A stretch of DNA of 43,046 bases from JAICQM01 sp963781555 (GTDB taxonomy: Bacteria > Chloroflexota > Limnocylindria > QHBO01), in assembly GCA_963781555.1 (NCBI GenBank), contig CAWAGB010000002.1, positions 1 through 43,046 on the forward strand, given 5' to 3'. Positions within the stretch are counted from its first letter, which is position 1, and each line of letters opens with the position of its first letter. Below, piece by piece: positions 7,067-15,256 of this stretch. The position numbers and the translations under genes were made by a program. A model generated the notes under the pieces. That model saw only the letters and a program-made list of their open reading frames with translations, searched no databases and was not told where the DNA came from.

Positions 7067-7603
7067 TCAGCCGCGCGCGGCGACGATGCGGCGCACCAGC
7101 ACGGCTCCCAGGAAGGCGCCCGTGACGTTGGCCAGGACGTCGGTCACGTCCGCCTGGCGTCCCGTCTGGGAGATCGCCTGGACCGCTTCCACGCCCACCG
7201 AGACAGCGAGCGCCACCAGCACCACCGGCAGCACCCGACGACGTCGCGATCGCCAGGAGAGCGACATCCCAAACGGCACGAAGAGCAGCACGTTGGCACC
7301 GAGCTCCGCCAGGGCGCGCGACATCTGGATCTGGCCGCGCATCGCGAGCAGCTGGTCGCGGAATGGCAGCAGGTTGACCGGCAGCCTCGGCACCTCTTCC
7401 TGTAGTGGCGCGAAGGTGAGGGTCACGATGAGCGCCAGCGCGATAAGCAGCGCCACGTCCTTGCCGGTGCGGCGAACGGCCGTCGCCAGCGGCACGTCGC
7501 GGGCGCGCCACACCGTCATCGGGACCGCGACGAGGACGATCACGATGGCGATGGTGACGAAGAAGGCGAGTGGACCTGCCACCCAGTTGAGGAGCACCGG
7601 CAT
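7067..7603 (-). CDS. VanZ-like membrane protein
   Basis: A 178-residue VanZ-family membrane protein. The family signature is present as ELGANVLLFVPFGMSL (about residues 100-115) and VEAVQAISQTGRQADVTDVL (about 138-157), with four or more hydrophobic helices including the N-terminal one. VanZ of Tn1546 gives low-level teicoplanin resistance, but chromosomal relatives are of unknown role. The ATG at 7603 has TAGCGT ending 6 nt upstream and no Shine-Dalgarno sequence, so it is probably leaderless. It is divergent from the MFS transporter across a 96-bp gap that contains an operator-like palindrome. Confidence 0.85.
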   Translation of the reverse strand: MPVLLNWVAGPLAFFVTIAIVIVLVAVPMTVWRARDVPLATAVRRTGKDVALLIALALIVTLTFAPLQEEVPRLPVNLLPFRDQLLAMRGQIQMSRALAELGANVLLFVPFGMSLSWRSRRRRVLPVVLVALAVSVGVEAVQAISQTGRQADVTDVLANVTGAFLGAVLVRRIVAARG

Positions 7604-7609
7604 CCGCGC

Positions 7610-7615
7610 ACGCTA
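7610..7615 (-). promoter_or_regulatory. -10 box of leaderless vanZ-like mRNA
   Basis: TAGCGT on the minus strand, with 6 nt between it and the ATG at 7603. No Shine-Dalgarno sequence is present. Confidence 0.5.
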
Positions 7616-7626
7616 GCACCGGGGGC

Positions 7627-7668
7627 TTGACGGCATTACTCGTTTGACGTAAAACTACTTTTCGTCAA
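7627..7668 (+). promoter_or_regulatory. promoter with palindromic operator for the MFS gene
   Basis: An AT-rich island in a GC-rich region. TTGACG at 7627-7632 is a good -35 box; 17 nt later TAAAAC (7650-7655) could be the -10. A near-perfect inverted repeat, TTGACGTAAAA (7644-7654) and TTTTCGTCAA (7659-7668), covers that -10 position, which is where a repressor would block the polymerase. No regulator gene is adjacent, so the cognate factor must be encoded elsewhere. A third TTGACG half-site is the -35 itself. Confidence 0.55.
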
Positions 7669-7699
7669 TCTACTCCACGCCGAGAGGATATCCGTCGCC

Positions 7700-8962
7700 A
7701 TGCATCGCCTGGGCGCCCTGCGCGAGCCCAACTTCCGACGACTGTGGATCGGCCAGACCACCTCCGCGTTCGGCGATGCGCTCGCCGGCGTTGCGCTCAC
7801 CTTCGGCATCCTTGGCACGACCGGATCCGCGGTCGACCTGGGACTGGTGCTCACGGCCTTCATGGTCCCGCGCGTCGTCTTCCTGCTGGTCGGCGGGGTC
7901 TGGGCCGATCGCATCCCGCGCCGGACCATCATGCTCAGCGCGGACCTCGTCCGCGCCGCCGCGCAGGGCGTCCTCGCCGTCGCCTTCCTCACCGGCAGCG
8001 CCTCGCTTCCGGTGTTCGTTGGCGTGGCCATGGTCACCGGTGGCGCGGGCGCGTTCTTCGTCCCCGCCTCCATCGGCCTGGTGCCGCAGGCGGTCAGCGC
8101 GGAGCGCCTCCAGCCGGCCAATGCGCTGCTCAACCTGTCGCACTCGTTCGCCGCCCTGGCGGGGCCGGTCATCTCCGGGGCCTTGCTGGTGACGGTAGGC
8201 CCGGGATGGATCTTTGCCATCGACGGGCTCTCGTTCGTGGTCAGCGCCATCGCCCTCGCCGCGCTCCGGCTGCCCGCCCTGCCACCCATCGTCAGCCGTC
8301 CCTTCCTGGCCGACCTGGCCATCGGATGGCGCGAGGTCGTCTCGCGCAGCTGGCTGACGGCCTCGCTCGCCGGCTTCGCCTTCGTCAACCTGGCGTTCGC
8401 AGGCTTCTTCGTGATCGCCCCGGTCATCGTCGAGCGCTCCTACGCGGGCGCACCGGACTGGGGGCTGCTGATGGCCGGCTTCGGGCTGGGCGGGCTGATC
8501 GGCGGTGCGATCGCACTGCGCTTCTCGCCGGTCCGCCCGCTGGTCGCCGTCTTCGCCACGTTGCTGGCCGCACCGACGACCCTCCTCCTCCTGGCCGCGC
8601 TGCCGCCGCTGCCGCTCCTCGTGGTTGCAGTGGTGGGCTTTTCGGCCGCGACCGCATTCGCGAACACGATCTGGCACACCACCATCCAGCGCCAGGTGCC
8701 GTCAGAGAGCATCTCCCGCGTCAGCTCCTACGACTGGATGGCCTCCCTCCTCTTCTTCCCGATCGGCTCGGCGGTGGCGGGTCCACTTGCCGAGACGCTC
8801 GGACCGCCGACGGCGCTGGTCGCGTTCGCCGCCGCCTCCGGGCTGGCCATGGTCGCCACCCTGGCCGTGCCCGCGGTGCGAGCGCTCCGCCGCATCGACG
8901 TGATCGAGCCGGCGGACGCGGAGCTCGAGCGGCTCGAGCCGGCTACCGCCGAGGCGGCGTGA
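7700..8962 (+). CDS. MFS transporter (EntS-like)
   Basis: A 420-residue major facilitator protein with 12 predicted helices, of the EntS/MFS_3 group that exports siderophores, macrolides or other small molecules; the substrate is unknown. It opens with ALREPNFRRLWIGQTTSAFGD, a hallmark of this group, and the loop 2-3 motif is GGVWADRIPRRTIM (about residues 66-79). The C-terminal 20 residues are acidic and cytoplasmic. GAGAGG lies about 12 nt before the ATG at 7700. The promoter region carries a strong palindrome, so expression is likely repressed until an inducer appears, as in many efflux pumps. Confidence 0.9.
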   Translation: MHRLGALREPNFRRLWIGQTTSAFGDALAGVALTFGILGTTGSAVDLGLVLTAFMVPRVVFLLVGGVWADRIPRRTIMLSADLVRAAAQGVLAVAFLTGSASLPVFVGVAMVTGGAGAFFVPASIGLVPQAVSAERLQPANALLNLSHSFAALAGPVISGALLVTVGPGWIFAIDGLSFVVSAIALAALRLPALPPIVSRPFLADLAIGWREVVSRSWLTASLAGFAFVNLAFAGFFVIAPVIVERSYAGAPDWGLLMAGFGLGGLIGGAIALRFSPVRPLVAVFATLLAAPTTLLLLAALPPLPLLVVAVVGFSAATAFANTIWHTTIQRQVPSESISRVSSYDWMASLLFFPIGSAVAGPLAETLGPPTALVAFAAASGLAMVATLAVPAVRALRRIDVIEPADAELERLEPATAEAA

Positions 8963-8996
8963 ACCTTTGGGCGGGCGGCATCGGTAGGAGGGGGTG

Positions 8997-9437
8997 ATGA
9001 GCACCCCCGAAGACCCGCGCCGCGCCTTCGACTTCTGGCTGGGCAGCTGGGAGGTCTTTGCCCCGGACGGGCGCCGGGTCGGCACGAACCGCATCGAGTC
9101 GCTGTACGACGGCGCGGCGCTGGCCGAGCACTGGGAGGGCGTCGGCGGGATCCGTGGAACGAGCCTCAACGCCCTCGATCCCTCGAGTGGACGTTGGCAC
9201 CAGACCTGGGTCGACTCGGCAGGCTCGCTCCTCCGCCTCGAGGGCGGCATGCGCGGCTCGAGCATGGTGATGGAGGGAACGGCCCCCGCCGACGACGCAC
9301 CCGGGCGGATCGACCACCACCGCATCACGTGGACGCCGAACCCCGACGGGACCGTGCGCCAGCTTTGGGAAGCGTCGTCGGATGCCGGCGCGACCTGGCG
9401 GAGTGCCTTCGACGGCGAGTATCGCCGCTCGACCTGA
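8997..9437 (+). CDS. DUF1579-like small protein
   Basis: A 146-residue protein starting with a FDFWLGSWEVFAPDGRRVG motif. This W-x-V strand after FDFxLGxW is typical of a beta-barrel family near DUF1579 and lipocalin-like proteins of unknown function; several aromatic, evenly spaced strands follow (WHQTWVDSAGSLLRLEGG, HHRITWTPNPDGTVRQLWE). It probably binds a small hydrophobic ligand, which is inference. AGGAGGGGG lies just before both the GTG at 8994 and the ATG at 8997; I choose the ATG. It follows the MFS gene by 34 bp in the same direction and could be co-transcribed. Confidence 0.65.
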   Translation: MSTPEDPRRAFDFWLGSWEVFAPDGRRVGTNRIESLYDGAALAEHWEGVGGIRGTSLNALDPSSGRWHQTWVDSAGSLLRLEGGMRGSSMVMEGTAPADDAPGRIDHHRITWTPNPDGTVRQLWEASSDAGATWRSAFDGEYRRST

Positions 9438-9512
9438 AGGGTCGTGTCACGATCCGCCGGCCCCGCGCCTCGGTGGTGATGAGAGGATCTTCCACGCCCA
9501 GGACATGACCCG

Positions 9513-10055
9513 ATGACGCAGGTGGCCGACCTGTTCCACGACCGCGACCGCGCGCACGAGGCTTCCATGACCGACTCCCCCGCCCCCGCCGCGGGCGCCG
9601 GGGTCGACCTGGAGGCCGCCTTCGAGCGCGCGCGGCCGCGACTGCTGGCCATCTCGCGCGGCCTCATCGGCGCGGGCGGGGCGGAGGACGTCGTCCAGGA
9701 CACGTACCTCGTGGCCCGCGAGCGGATCGGCCAACTGCGTGATCCGGCGGCGGTCGAGGCGTGGCTGGCGCGCATCGCGATCCATCGCTGCTACCGCCAG
9801 CGCCAGCGCCGCATGCACCTCGACCGGCTGCTGCCGTGGCTGCATCGCACCCCCTCGAACAGCAGCCTCGAGCTGCGCGAGCTCATCGAGCGCCTGCCGG
9901 CCCGCGAGCGGACCGTCCTGGTGCTCCACTACGGGCACGGCTACTCGCTCGGCGAGATCGGTCAGCTGCTGGAGATCACCCACGTCAACGCGCGTGCCAT
10001 CGTGTCGCGCGCCAGGAAGCGCCTCGTCGCCGCCTGGCTGGAGGACGAGGCGTGA
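9513..10055 (+). CDS. ECF-type RNA polymerase sigma factor
   Basis: A 180-residue sigma-70 family factor. Region 2 is visible at about residues 43-75 (LLAISRGLIGAGGAEDVVQDTYLVARE) and region 4 at about 128-175 (LPARERTVLVLHYGHGYSLGEIGQL, then HVNARAIVSRARKRL, the recognition helix). There is no sigma 1 or 3 region, as expected for ECF factors. An internal ATG at 9567 would remove 18 N-terminal residues and is a reasonable alternative start; neither has a strong Shine-Dalgarno sequence. The downstream gene begins inside the stop codon (GTGA) and is an anti-sigma factor, the usual arrangement. Its target promoters cannot be told from this window. Confidence 0.9.
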   Translation: MTQVADLFHDRDRAHEASMTDSPAPAAGAGVDLEAAFERARPRLLAISRGLIGAGGAEDVVQDTYLVARERIGQLRDPAAVEAWLARIAIHRCYRQRQRRMHLDRLLPWLHRTPSNSSLELRELIERLPARERTVLVLHYGHGYSLGEIGQLLEITHVNARAIVSRARKRLVAAWLEDEA

Positions 10056-10855
10056 GCGACCGGACGCGCTGCGGCCGCACGGCGGGGATCATCGAACGCA
10101 TGCTCGACGGCGAGCCGCTCGGTGCCAGCGAGCGCGCGCACCTCGCGGGCTGCCCCGTCTGCACCCGGCGCACCGCACGCGTGACGTCCCTCGAAGCCGG
10201 CATCTCGCGGGCCGCCCTGGCGGTGGCCGGCGAGGCTCGCATTCCGGCCGGCGTGCTCGACCCGCGCGTCGTGGAGCCGCCGGTCGTGGAGCGCGGGTGG
10301 AGCGGGCTGCTGCGCCTTGCGTCGCTGGCCGCGGCTGCCGCGGTGGCGGTGACGATCACCGCGGTCGGGCTCGGCGTGCTCCGCGCGCCCGTGGCGCCGG
10401 CGCCGGGTAGTCCGGACATGAGCGCCGCCGGCGTGGCCGACCGGCTGATCCAGATGGGGCTCCGTTGCGAGGAGAAGCCGCTCGGCAGGTACACCTCCCC
10501 GCCGATGACCGCCCATGTCTGCGCCGCCCCCAAGCTGCGCGACGTCGAGCGGTACGGATCCACCTACACGGACGGCTCCGGCGTCACCTGGCTCGAGCTC
10601 CAGGTCACGGTCGCCGACCGCCACGACGACGCGCTCGTGGCACCGGCCACCGCCTTCCTGCTGGATGGCGTGGCGACCGTGTTCAGCGATCCGGTCGAGC
10701 TCACCACGGTTCGCGGCCAGCTCGCCGGCATCCTCTCCGACCGCCTCACCTACCACGACAACCGGCTCTTCGTCGGCGGCCGGCTCGTCGAGCTGGAGGG
10801 CTCGTGGAGCCAGGGCTTCGTGGTCCGCGTCGGGCCGACCGAGCCGCCCGTCTGA
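10052..10855 (+). CDS. transmembrane anti-sigma factor
   Basis: A 267-residue protein. Its cytoplasmic N-terminus has the zinc-finger anti-sigma pattern H30-x3-C34-x2-C37 (AHLAGCPVC), one TM helix lies at about residues 86-110, and a roughly 155-residue extracytoplasmic domain follows. The external part is not recognised; Cys residues in LRCEEK and HVCAAP could form a disulfide. Role: it holds the ECF sigma factor encoded just upstream until an envelope or redox signal arrives. The GTG at 10052 overlaps the sigma stop by 4 bp, fixing the start. The next gene, a lipoprotein 36 bp downstream, may belong to the same regulon. Confidence 0.85.
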   Translation: MSDRTRCGRTAGIIERMLDGEPLGASERAHLAGCPVCTRRTARVTSLEAGISRAALAVAGEARIPAGVLDPRVVEPPVVERGWSGLLRLASLAAAAAVAVTITAVGLGVLRAPVAPAPGSPDMSAAGVADRLIQMGLRCEEKPLGRYTSPPMTAHVCAAPKLRDVERYGSTYTDGSGVTWLELQVTVADRHDDALVAPATAFLLDGVATVFSDPVELTTVRGQLAGILSDRLTYHDNRLFVGGRLVELEGSWSQGFVVRVGPTEPPV

Positions 10856-10891
10856 GCGTCACCTTTCCGGGGTACGGCGGCTCTGAGCCGC

Positions 10892-11950
10892 ATGAACCGT
10901 CGAACGCATCCCGCTCTCGCGAGCCTCGTCCTGCTCCTGTGCGCCTGCTCGGGCGGTGGCGCGACCCCGGAGGGCACCGGCACGTCCCCGACCGCCACCC
11001 CGGCGGGCACCCGCCACCCATTCCCCGACGCGAGCGGCACGCTCGCCAGCGACGAGCCGATCTTCCACGCGGCGACTCTGGAAGGGATGCAGTTCTTCAA
11101 TCCCGGTGCCGCCATCCTGCATGACGGCACGTATCACCTCTTCGGGCTCGCCTTCGGCGACGGCGTCACCCGGGCCGCCCACCTGACCTCCACGGATGCG
11201 TTGTCGTGGGAGGTCGGCGCAGACCCCGACTGGACGACCATCGACCTGGGCCTCGCCGATCCCGGGCCGATCCCCACCAGCGTGCTCGTGGAGCCCGACG
11301 GGACGTGGGCGCTCTACGGCTGGGGCTTCGAGCCGGGGACCAACCCGGCCCCCACGGTGGCCTGGCGCGCCACCGCGCCCGGCCCCGACGGCCCGTGGAC
11401 CGCGAACCCCGGCATCATCCTCGCGCCCGGCGAGGGCGACGCGTGGGACGGGCGGGGCATCTTCGCTCCCTCCGTGATCGCGGAGGGGAACGGCGCGTAC
11501 CGCGCCGCCTACTCGGGGTCGTCTCGCCTCTTCCCGAACCACGGCGTGGTCGGGATGGCCACGTCCCCCGACGGCGACGCCTGGACCAAGTTCGACCTCC
11601 CCACCGCGGCGCGTGACCTGCTCGCCAGCGACCCCATCATCGAGGAAGGGTTGTGCGGTGACTTCGATGCCGGCTCCACCTTCCAGCCGCAGTTGGCGCG
11701 CACGGAGAGCGGCTACCGGATCCTGTACTCCGGCTTCACGGTCGGTGCCGGGCCCACGACGATCGTCTCGGCGGTGAGTGCGGACGGCGAGACGTGGGCA
11801 TGCGACGGCGCCGCGGTGACCGAGGCGTTCTTCCCGGCCTCGGACGCGATCAACGGGATCACCCTGATCAGGGGTGACGAGGACCACCTCATCGTCGAAG
11901 CCCTGGACGGTGGCGGCGATACCTCGTCGCTCTGGCTCGTCTCGCTCTGA
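10892..11950 (+). CDS. secreted lipoprotein with glycosidase-like beta-propeller
   Basis: A 352-residue lipoprotein: signal peptide ending in L16-C-A-C19, a Thr/Pro-rich linker, then a repetitive beta domain of about 310 residues. Repeats such as SSPDGDAWTKFD, SADGETWACDG and STDALSWEVG, plus GxYHLFG, YRAAYSG and YRILYSG strands, resemble the five-bladed propellers of GH43/GH32/GH130-type enzymes. I cannot assign catalytic acids with confidence, so a sugar-binding or degraded enzyme is possible. A paralogue with the same ATAPGPDGPWT block is at 20816. It sits 36 bp downstream of the anti-sigma gene. Confidence 0.7.
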   Translation: MNRRTHPALASLVLLLCACSGGGATPEGTGTSPTATPAGTRHPFPDASGTLASDEPIFHAATLEGMQFFNPGAAILHDGTYHLFGLAFGDGVTRAAHLTSTDALSWEVGADPDWTTIDLGLADPGPIPTSVLVEPDGTWALYGWGFEPGTNPAPTVAWRATAPGPDGPWTANPGIILAPGEGDAWDGRGIFAPSVIAEGNGAYRAAYSGSSRLFPNHGVVGMATSPDGDAWTKFDLPTAARDLLASDPIIEEGLCGDFDAGSTFQPQLARTESGYRILYSGFTVGAGPTTIVSAVSADGETWACDGAAVTEAFFPASDAINGITLIRGDEDHLIVEALDGGGDTSSLWLVSL

Positions 11951-11967
11951 GCGGACGGCGTGGGGCA

Positions 11968-11990
11968 GGCGCCGGGAACGGGCCGGCGCC
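11968..11990. terminator. convergent hairpin terminator candidate
   Basis: Perfect 8-bp stem GGCGCCGG (11968-11975) with CCGGCGCC (11983-11990), 7-nt loop. It lies between the convergent lipoprotein gene and the small acidic protein gene. No T-tract follows on either strand. Confidence 0.45.
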
Positions 11991-12005
11991 GCCTCCATCT
12001 CTCCG

Positions 12006-12296
12006 TTAGAGACGCGCTCCCGTCGTGTCCGGCGGCTCCGGCCGCTCGATCTGCTCCGGCATCTCGATGCTCAGCCCGTTGATCGAGCGCGGCGTGCTGC
12101 GCTCATCCTCCTCGACCACCACGGCGGCGGGCGGCCGGTTGTGCAGGATCTTCTGCTCGAGCCCCGCCAGGAAGGTGCCCAGCGACTGTGTCACCCCGTC
12201 GAACGACGGCAGAGGCCCTGGGTCTGCCGGGTCGCGCCTGGGTGCCATGGCCGTAGTGTCCACCCCCGGTGAGAGGTTGTCACCCCGCTCGATCAT
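12006..12296 (-). CDS. small protein coupled to histidine kinase
   Basis: A 96-residue protein with no recognised domain. Features are a central FDGVTQSLGTFLAGLEQKIL helix-like stretch, a Pro-Pro break, then an acidic tail with EEDERSTPR and IEMPEQIERPEPPDTT. The ATG at 12296 overlaps the kinase stop by 4 bp (ATGA), arguing for coupled translation as third gene of the response regulator/kinase operon; an internal ATG at 12248 would give 80 residues. Neither start has a clear Shine-Dalgarno sequence. A partner or effector of the kinase is possible but not shown. Confidence 0.5.
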   Translation of the reverse strand: MIERGDNLSPGVDTTAMAPRRDPADPGPLPSFDGVTQSLGTFLAGLEQKILHNRPPAAVVVEEDERSTPRSINGLSIEMPEQIERPEPPDTTGARL

Positions 12297-13600
12297 TCCG
12301 CGGCAGGCAGGACCAGGGTGAAGACGGCGCCCCCGGCCGGCGCGTTGGCGGCGGTGAGGCGTCCGCGGTGCCGTTCGGCGATCCACTCCGCGATCGCCAG
12401 GCCCAGGCCGCTGCCGCCGTCCGGCGCGCCGCTGGCGCGGAAGAAGCGATCGAACAGACGCGGCAGGTCCTCGGGCCGAATGCCCGGTCCGGTATCGCTG
12501 ACCGATAGCGTGGCCGAGCGCCCGGTGCGTGCCACCCGCACGGTGACGGACGCGCCGGCCGGGGAGTGGCGCACCGCGTTGTCGACCAGGATTGCCAACA
12601 ACTGCCGGAGGCGGTCCGGGTCCCCCACCACGGCCGCCGGCTTGCCATCCAGCTCCAGGCGCACCCCGCGCTCGTCGGCGAGGCGCGCGAGGCCGCGCAG
12701 GCTGTCGCCCGCCACATCAGTCAGGTCGAGGCGCTCGCGCCGCAGTTCGATCGCATCCGAGTCGGCACGTGCGAGCAGCAGGAGCTCCTCCACCAGCCGG
12801 GTCATGCGCTCGCCCTCGGCGGTGATGTCGTCCACCGCAGCCGATGCCTCGCCATCCCGTAGCGCCGGCAATCGGCGCAGGTAGTCGGCGCTCGAGCGGA
12901 TCACGGTGATGGGGGTGCGCAGCTCATGCGACGCGTCCGCGGCGAACTCGCGCTGCCGGCGCAGCGAGTCGCGGATCGGGATGAGCGCCCGGCCCGCGTA
13001 GACGAAGCCGAAGGCCACCGAGGCGAGCAGGACGATCGCGCCGCCGACCAGCAGCACGATCAGGGCGGTGGCGAGGACACGCTGCTCGGCGGCCCGGTTG
13101 TCGAGGATCTGGATCACCATCCGCTCACCGCCCACCTCGAGCGGCTCGGAGCGCACCCTGAAGGGCGTGCCGGCGAGGGTGACGGTGCGCACGTCGTCGA
13201 CGCCGGCGAGGGCGGCCTCGAACCCATCCTGCACCGGCAGCTCGCCCACCAGATCGCGCGGCACGACGCCGAACGCCTGGCCGTCCGCGCGAACCGCGAT
13301 GGTTGTCGTTCCCGCGCCCGGCCCGCCGACCCTCGGCCCGCCCAGTGGGCCATCGTCCCGAGTCAGGAAGCGCAGCGCGTTGCCGCCGAAGCGGTCGACG
13401 GCCTGCTGGATCTCGTCCGCCTGGTTGCGCAGCCGCACCTCGGAATCGGCCGAGAGGGTCCGGTTGAGGATCACGTACAGCAGCACGCCGAGCACCACGA
13501 GCGTGGCCAGCGTCGCCCCGCCGCTCCACAACGCGAGGCGCCACCGGGTTCGGCGCAGCAACGGGGCGTCCGCGGTGCGTGCGGCGGGCCGCAGGCCCAT
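12293..13600 (-). CDS. two-component sensor histidine kinase
   Basis: A 435-residue membrane histidine kinase. TM1 is about residues 22-46; an extracytoplasmic sensor domain of about 130 residues follows, then TM2 (LIVLLVGGAIVLLASVAFGF) and a short juxtamembrane segment without an obvious HAMP. The H-box is EFAADASHELRTPITVIRSS, and the ATPase domain has the N-box LLAILVDNAVRHSP, G1 DTGPGI, an F-box region FDRFFR and G2 GSGLGLAI. The ATG at 13600 lies 4 nt after the response-regulator stop; the open frame up to 13696 overlaps that gene and is rejected. The signal sensed is unknown. Confidence 0.93.
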   Translation of the reverse strand: MGLRPAARTADAPLLRRTRWRLALWSGGATLATLVVLGVLLYVILNRTLSADSEVRLRNQADEIQQAVDRFGGNALRFLTRDDGPLGGPRVGGPGAGTTTIAVRADGQAFGVVPRDLVGELPVQDGFEAALAGVDDVRTVTLAGTPFRVRSEPLEVGGERMVIQILDNRAAEQRVLATALIVLLVGGAIVLLASVAFGFVYAGRALIPIRDSLRRQREFAADASHELRTPITVIRSSADYLRRLPALRDGEASAAVDDITAEGERMTRLVEELLLLARADSDAIELRRERLDLTDVAGDSLRGLARLADERGVRLELDGKPAAVVGDPDRLRQLLAILVDNAVRHSPAGASVTVRVARTGRSATLSVSDTGPGIRPEDLPRLFDRFFRASGAPDGGSGLGLAIAEWIAERHRGRLTAANAPAGGAVFTLVLPAAE

Positions 13601-13604
13601 CTGT

Positions 13605-14282
13605 CTAGCCGGCCGCCATGCGATAGCCGACCCCGCGCACGGTCTGGATGCGGGTCGCGGCACCGGCACCCAGCTTGTCACGCAGGTAGTGGACATAGGT
13701 GTCCACGGTGTTTGGCATCAGGAACTCGCCGTACGGCCACGCCTGCTCCAGCAGCTGGTCGCGGCTCAGCACCTGCCCCGGGTGACGGAGGAGGCACTCG
13801 AGGAGCGAGAACTCGCGGGGCGAGAGCTCCACCTCGGCGCCTTCGACCGACACCTGGCGGCGCTCCTCGTCGAGGCGGATCGGGCCGCTGGAAAGGAATG
13901 CACCGCGCCGTGACGGGGCGGCGCGGTGGCGTCGGTCGAGGGCACGCAGGCGCGCCACCAGCTCCTCGTAGGCGAACGGCTTGACCAGGTAGTCGTCGGC
14001 GCCCGAGTTGAGGCCGGCGACGCGGTCAGGCACCGCGTCACGTGCGGTGAGCATCAGGATCGGCAGCTGCGAGCCCGCGTCGCGCAGGTGGCGCGCCACC
14101 TCCAGGCCGCTGAGATCGGGCAGCCCGACGTCCAGGACGACCATCTCGATGCCGTCGCTCTCGGCCACCTCGAGGGCCTCGACGCCGGTGGTGACGAGCT
14201 CGACGAGATGCCGATCGCCCTCGAGCAGGCGTTTCAGCGAGCGCCCGAGGCGCGCGTCGTCTTCGACGACCAACAGGTGCAT
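13605..14282 (-). CDS. OmpR-family response regulator
   Basis: A 225-residue DNA-binding response regulator. The receiver domain (residues 1-115) has the acidic pocket E7-D8-D9, phospho-acceptor D51 in VVLDVGLPD, a conserved T in LMLTARD and K in DDYLVKPF. The C-terminal winged helix (about 130-224) has the OmpR signature LSPREFSLLECLLRHPGQVL, then SRDQLL and VDTYVHYLRDKL. It is the first gene of the operon with the kinase and the small coupled protein. TAGCAT lies 9 nt upstream of the ATG, giving at most a very short leader. Target genes are unknown. Confidence 0.95.
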   Translation of the reverse strand: MHLLVVEDDARLGRSLKRLLEGDRHLVELVTTGVEALEVAESDGIEMVVLDVGLPDLSGLEVARHLRDAGSQLPILMLTARDAVPDRVAGLNSGADDYLVKPFAYEELVARLRALDRRHRAAPSRRGAFLSSGPIRLDEERRQVSVEGAEVELSPREFSLLECLLRHPGQVLSRDQLLEQAWPYGEFLMPNTVDTYVHYLRDKLGAGAATRIQTVRGVGYRMAAG

Positions 14283-14291
14283 GGTGTGGCC

Positions 14292-14297
14292 ATGCTA
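14292..14297 (-). promoter_or_regulatory. -10 box upstream of response regulator
   Basis: TAGCAT on the minus strand, 9 nt from the ATG at 14282. A leader of only about 2-3 nt would result. Confidence 0.4.
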
Positions 14298-14351
14298 GCG
14301 CGCGCTCGCTGGGAATCCTCTGGGAACGGTGGGCCGGTCCCGTGTCAGCCG

Positions 14352-14477
14352 TCAGACGACCAGCGGAACCACCAGGACGGCCAGGAGAAGGGCCAGCCCG
14401 AGCAGCACCACCGCGATCCCGAGCTCGATGTCGGAAACGCTGGTGTTGGTGTCGGTGATCGGTTGGCGGCGGAGCAT
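14352..14477 (-). CDS. 41-residue single-pass membrane protein
   Basis: A short ORF encoding MLRRQPITDTNTSVSDIELG followed by the hydrophobic helix IAVVLLGLALLLAVLVVPLV and a final Val. Basic N-terminus, polar segment and one TM helix of about 21 residues reaching the C-terminus form a tail-anchored pattern. The Shine-Dalgarno sequence is weak. It lies upstream of the response-regulator operon in the same orientation; no family recognised. Confidence 0.45.
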   Translation of the reverse strand: MLRRQPITDTNTSVSDIELGIAVVLLGLALLLAVLVVPLVV

Positions 14478-14636
14478 GTCGACCACGCTACGCACGCCGC
14501 GTGCCGCATTCGTCGGCTGTGGTGCGCAGGCGCACTACGTCATTCGTCGCGACGGCGCGCCGGGCTGGCATCGGTCCTGCGCTGTAGCGCTCTGACAACA
14601 GCCATCCATCAAGGGCAAGACCCGAGGACGATCATC

Positions 14637-15239
14637 ATGGCAACCACCACCCGGCCGACCACTAACGGACGCGGCAGCGCCCGCAGTTCGGCATCACCGC
14701 AGTACGCCAAGCTCGGCGTCGAGGTCCAGCGCTTCGGCACCCTGCGCGACCTCCCCATCGCGCTGGAGGACAAGGCGCGCAAGGAGAGCTGCAAGGTCCT
14801 CAACGAGATCCTGGCCGACTCGACGATCCTGTACGCGCTGTACAAGAAGCATCACTGGAACGTCGCCGGGCCGACCTTCTACCAGCTCCACCTGCTGTTC
14901 GACAAGCACGCCGAAGAGCAGACCGCACTGATCGACCAGCTCGCCGAGCGCGTCCAGCTGCTCGGTGGGGTGGCGGTGGGCGACCCGCGCCACGCGGCCG
15001 AGCTGACGACCATCGAGCGCGCGCCCGACGGTGCGGAGGATGTTCCCGCGCAGATCACGCGCCTGCTGCAGGCCCACGAGACGATCCTCGGCAAGGTCCG
15101 CGACGCGATCGAGATCACCGAGGAGAACAAGGACTGGGGCAGCAACGACCTGCTGATGGGTGACGTGCTGCGAACCAACGAGCTCCAGGTCTGGTTCGTC
15201 GGCGAGCACCTCGTCGACCTGCCCCTCATCGAGGACTGA
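14637..15239 (+). CDS. dps: Dps-family ferritin-like protein
   Basis: A 200-residue Dps (DNA-binding protein from starved cells): a dodecameric iron-storage shell that oxidises Fe2+ with peroxide and shields DNA. The intersubunit ferroxidase residues keep exact Dps spacing: H73, H85, D89, D100 and E104, within HHWNVAGPTFYQLHLLFDKH and IDQLAERV. The first 25 residues are a Ser/Thr/Arg-rich tail, suited to DNA contact as in E. coli Dps. GAGG 9 nt before the ATG at 14637 supports the start; the open frame upstream to 13926 is antisense to the response regulator. A strong hairpin follows the gene. Confidence 0.93.
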   Translation: MATTTRPTTNGRGSARSSASPQYAKLGVEVQRFGTLRDLPIALEDKARKESCKVLNEILADSTILYALYKKHHWNVAGPTFYQLHLLFDKHAEEQTALIDQLAERVQLLGGVAVGDPRHAAELTTIERAPDGAEDVPAQITRLLQAHETILGKVRDAIEITEENKDWGSNDLLMGDVLRTNELQVWFVGEHLVDLPLIED

Positions 15240-15256
15240 CCTCCCCGTATACCGAT

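Noticed and set aside
13926..14636. Long N-terminal extension of Dps
   Set aside because: Antisense to the response regulator; Dps has a good ribosome site at ATG 14637.
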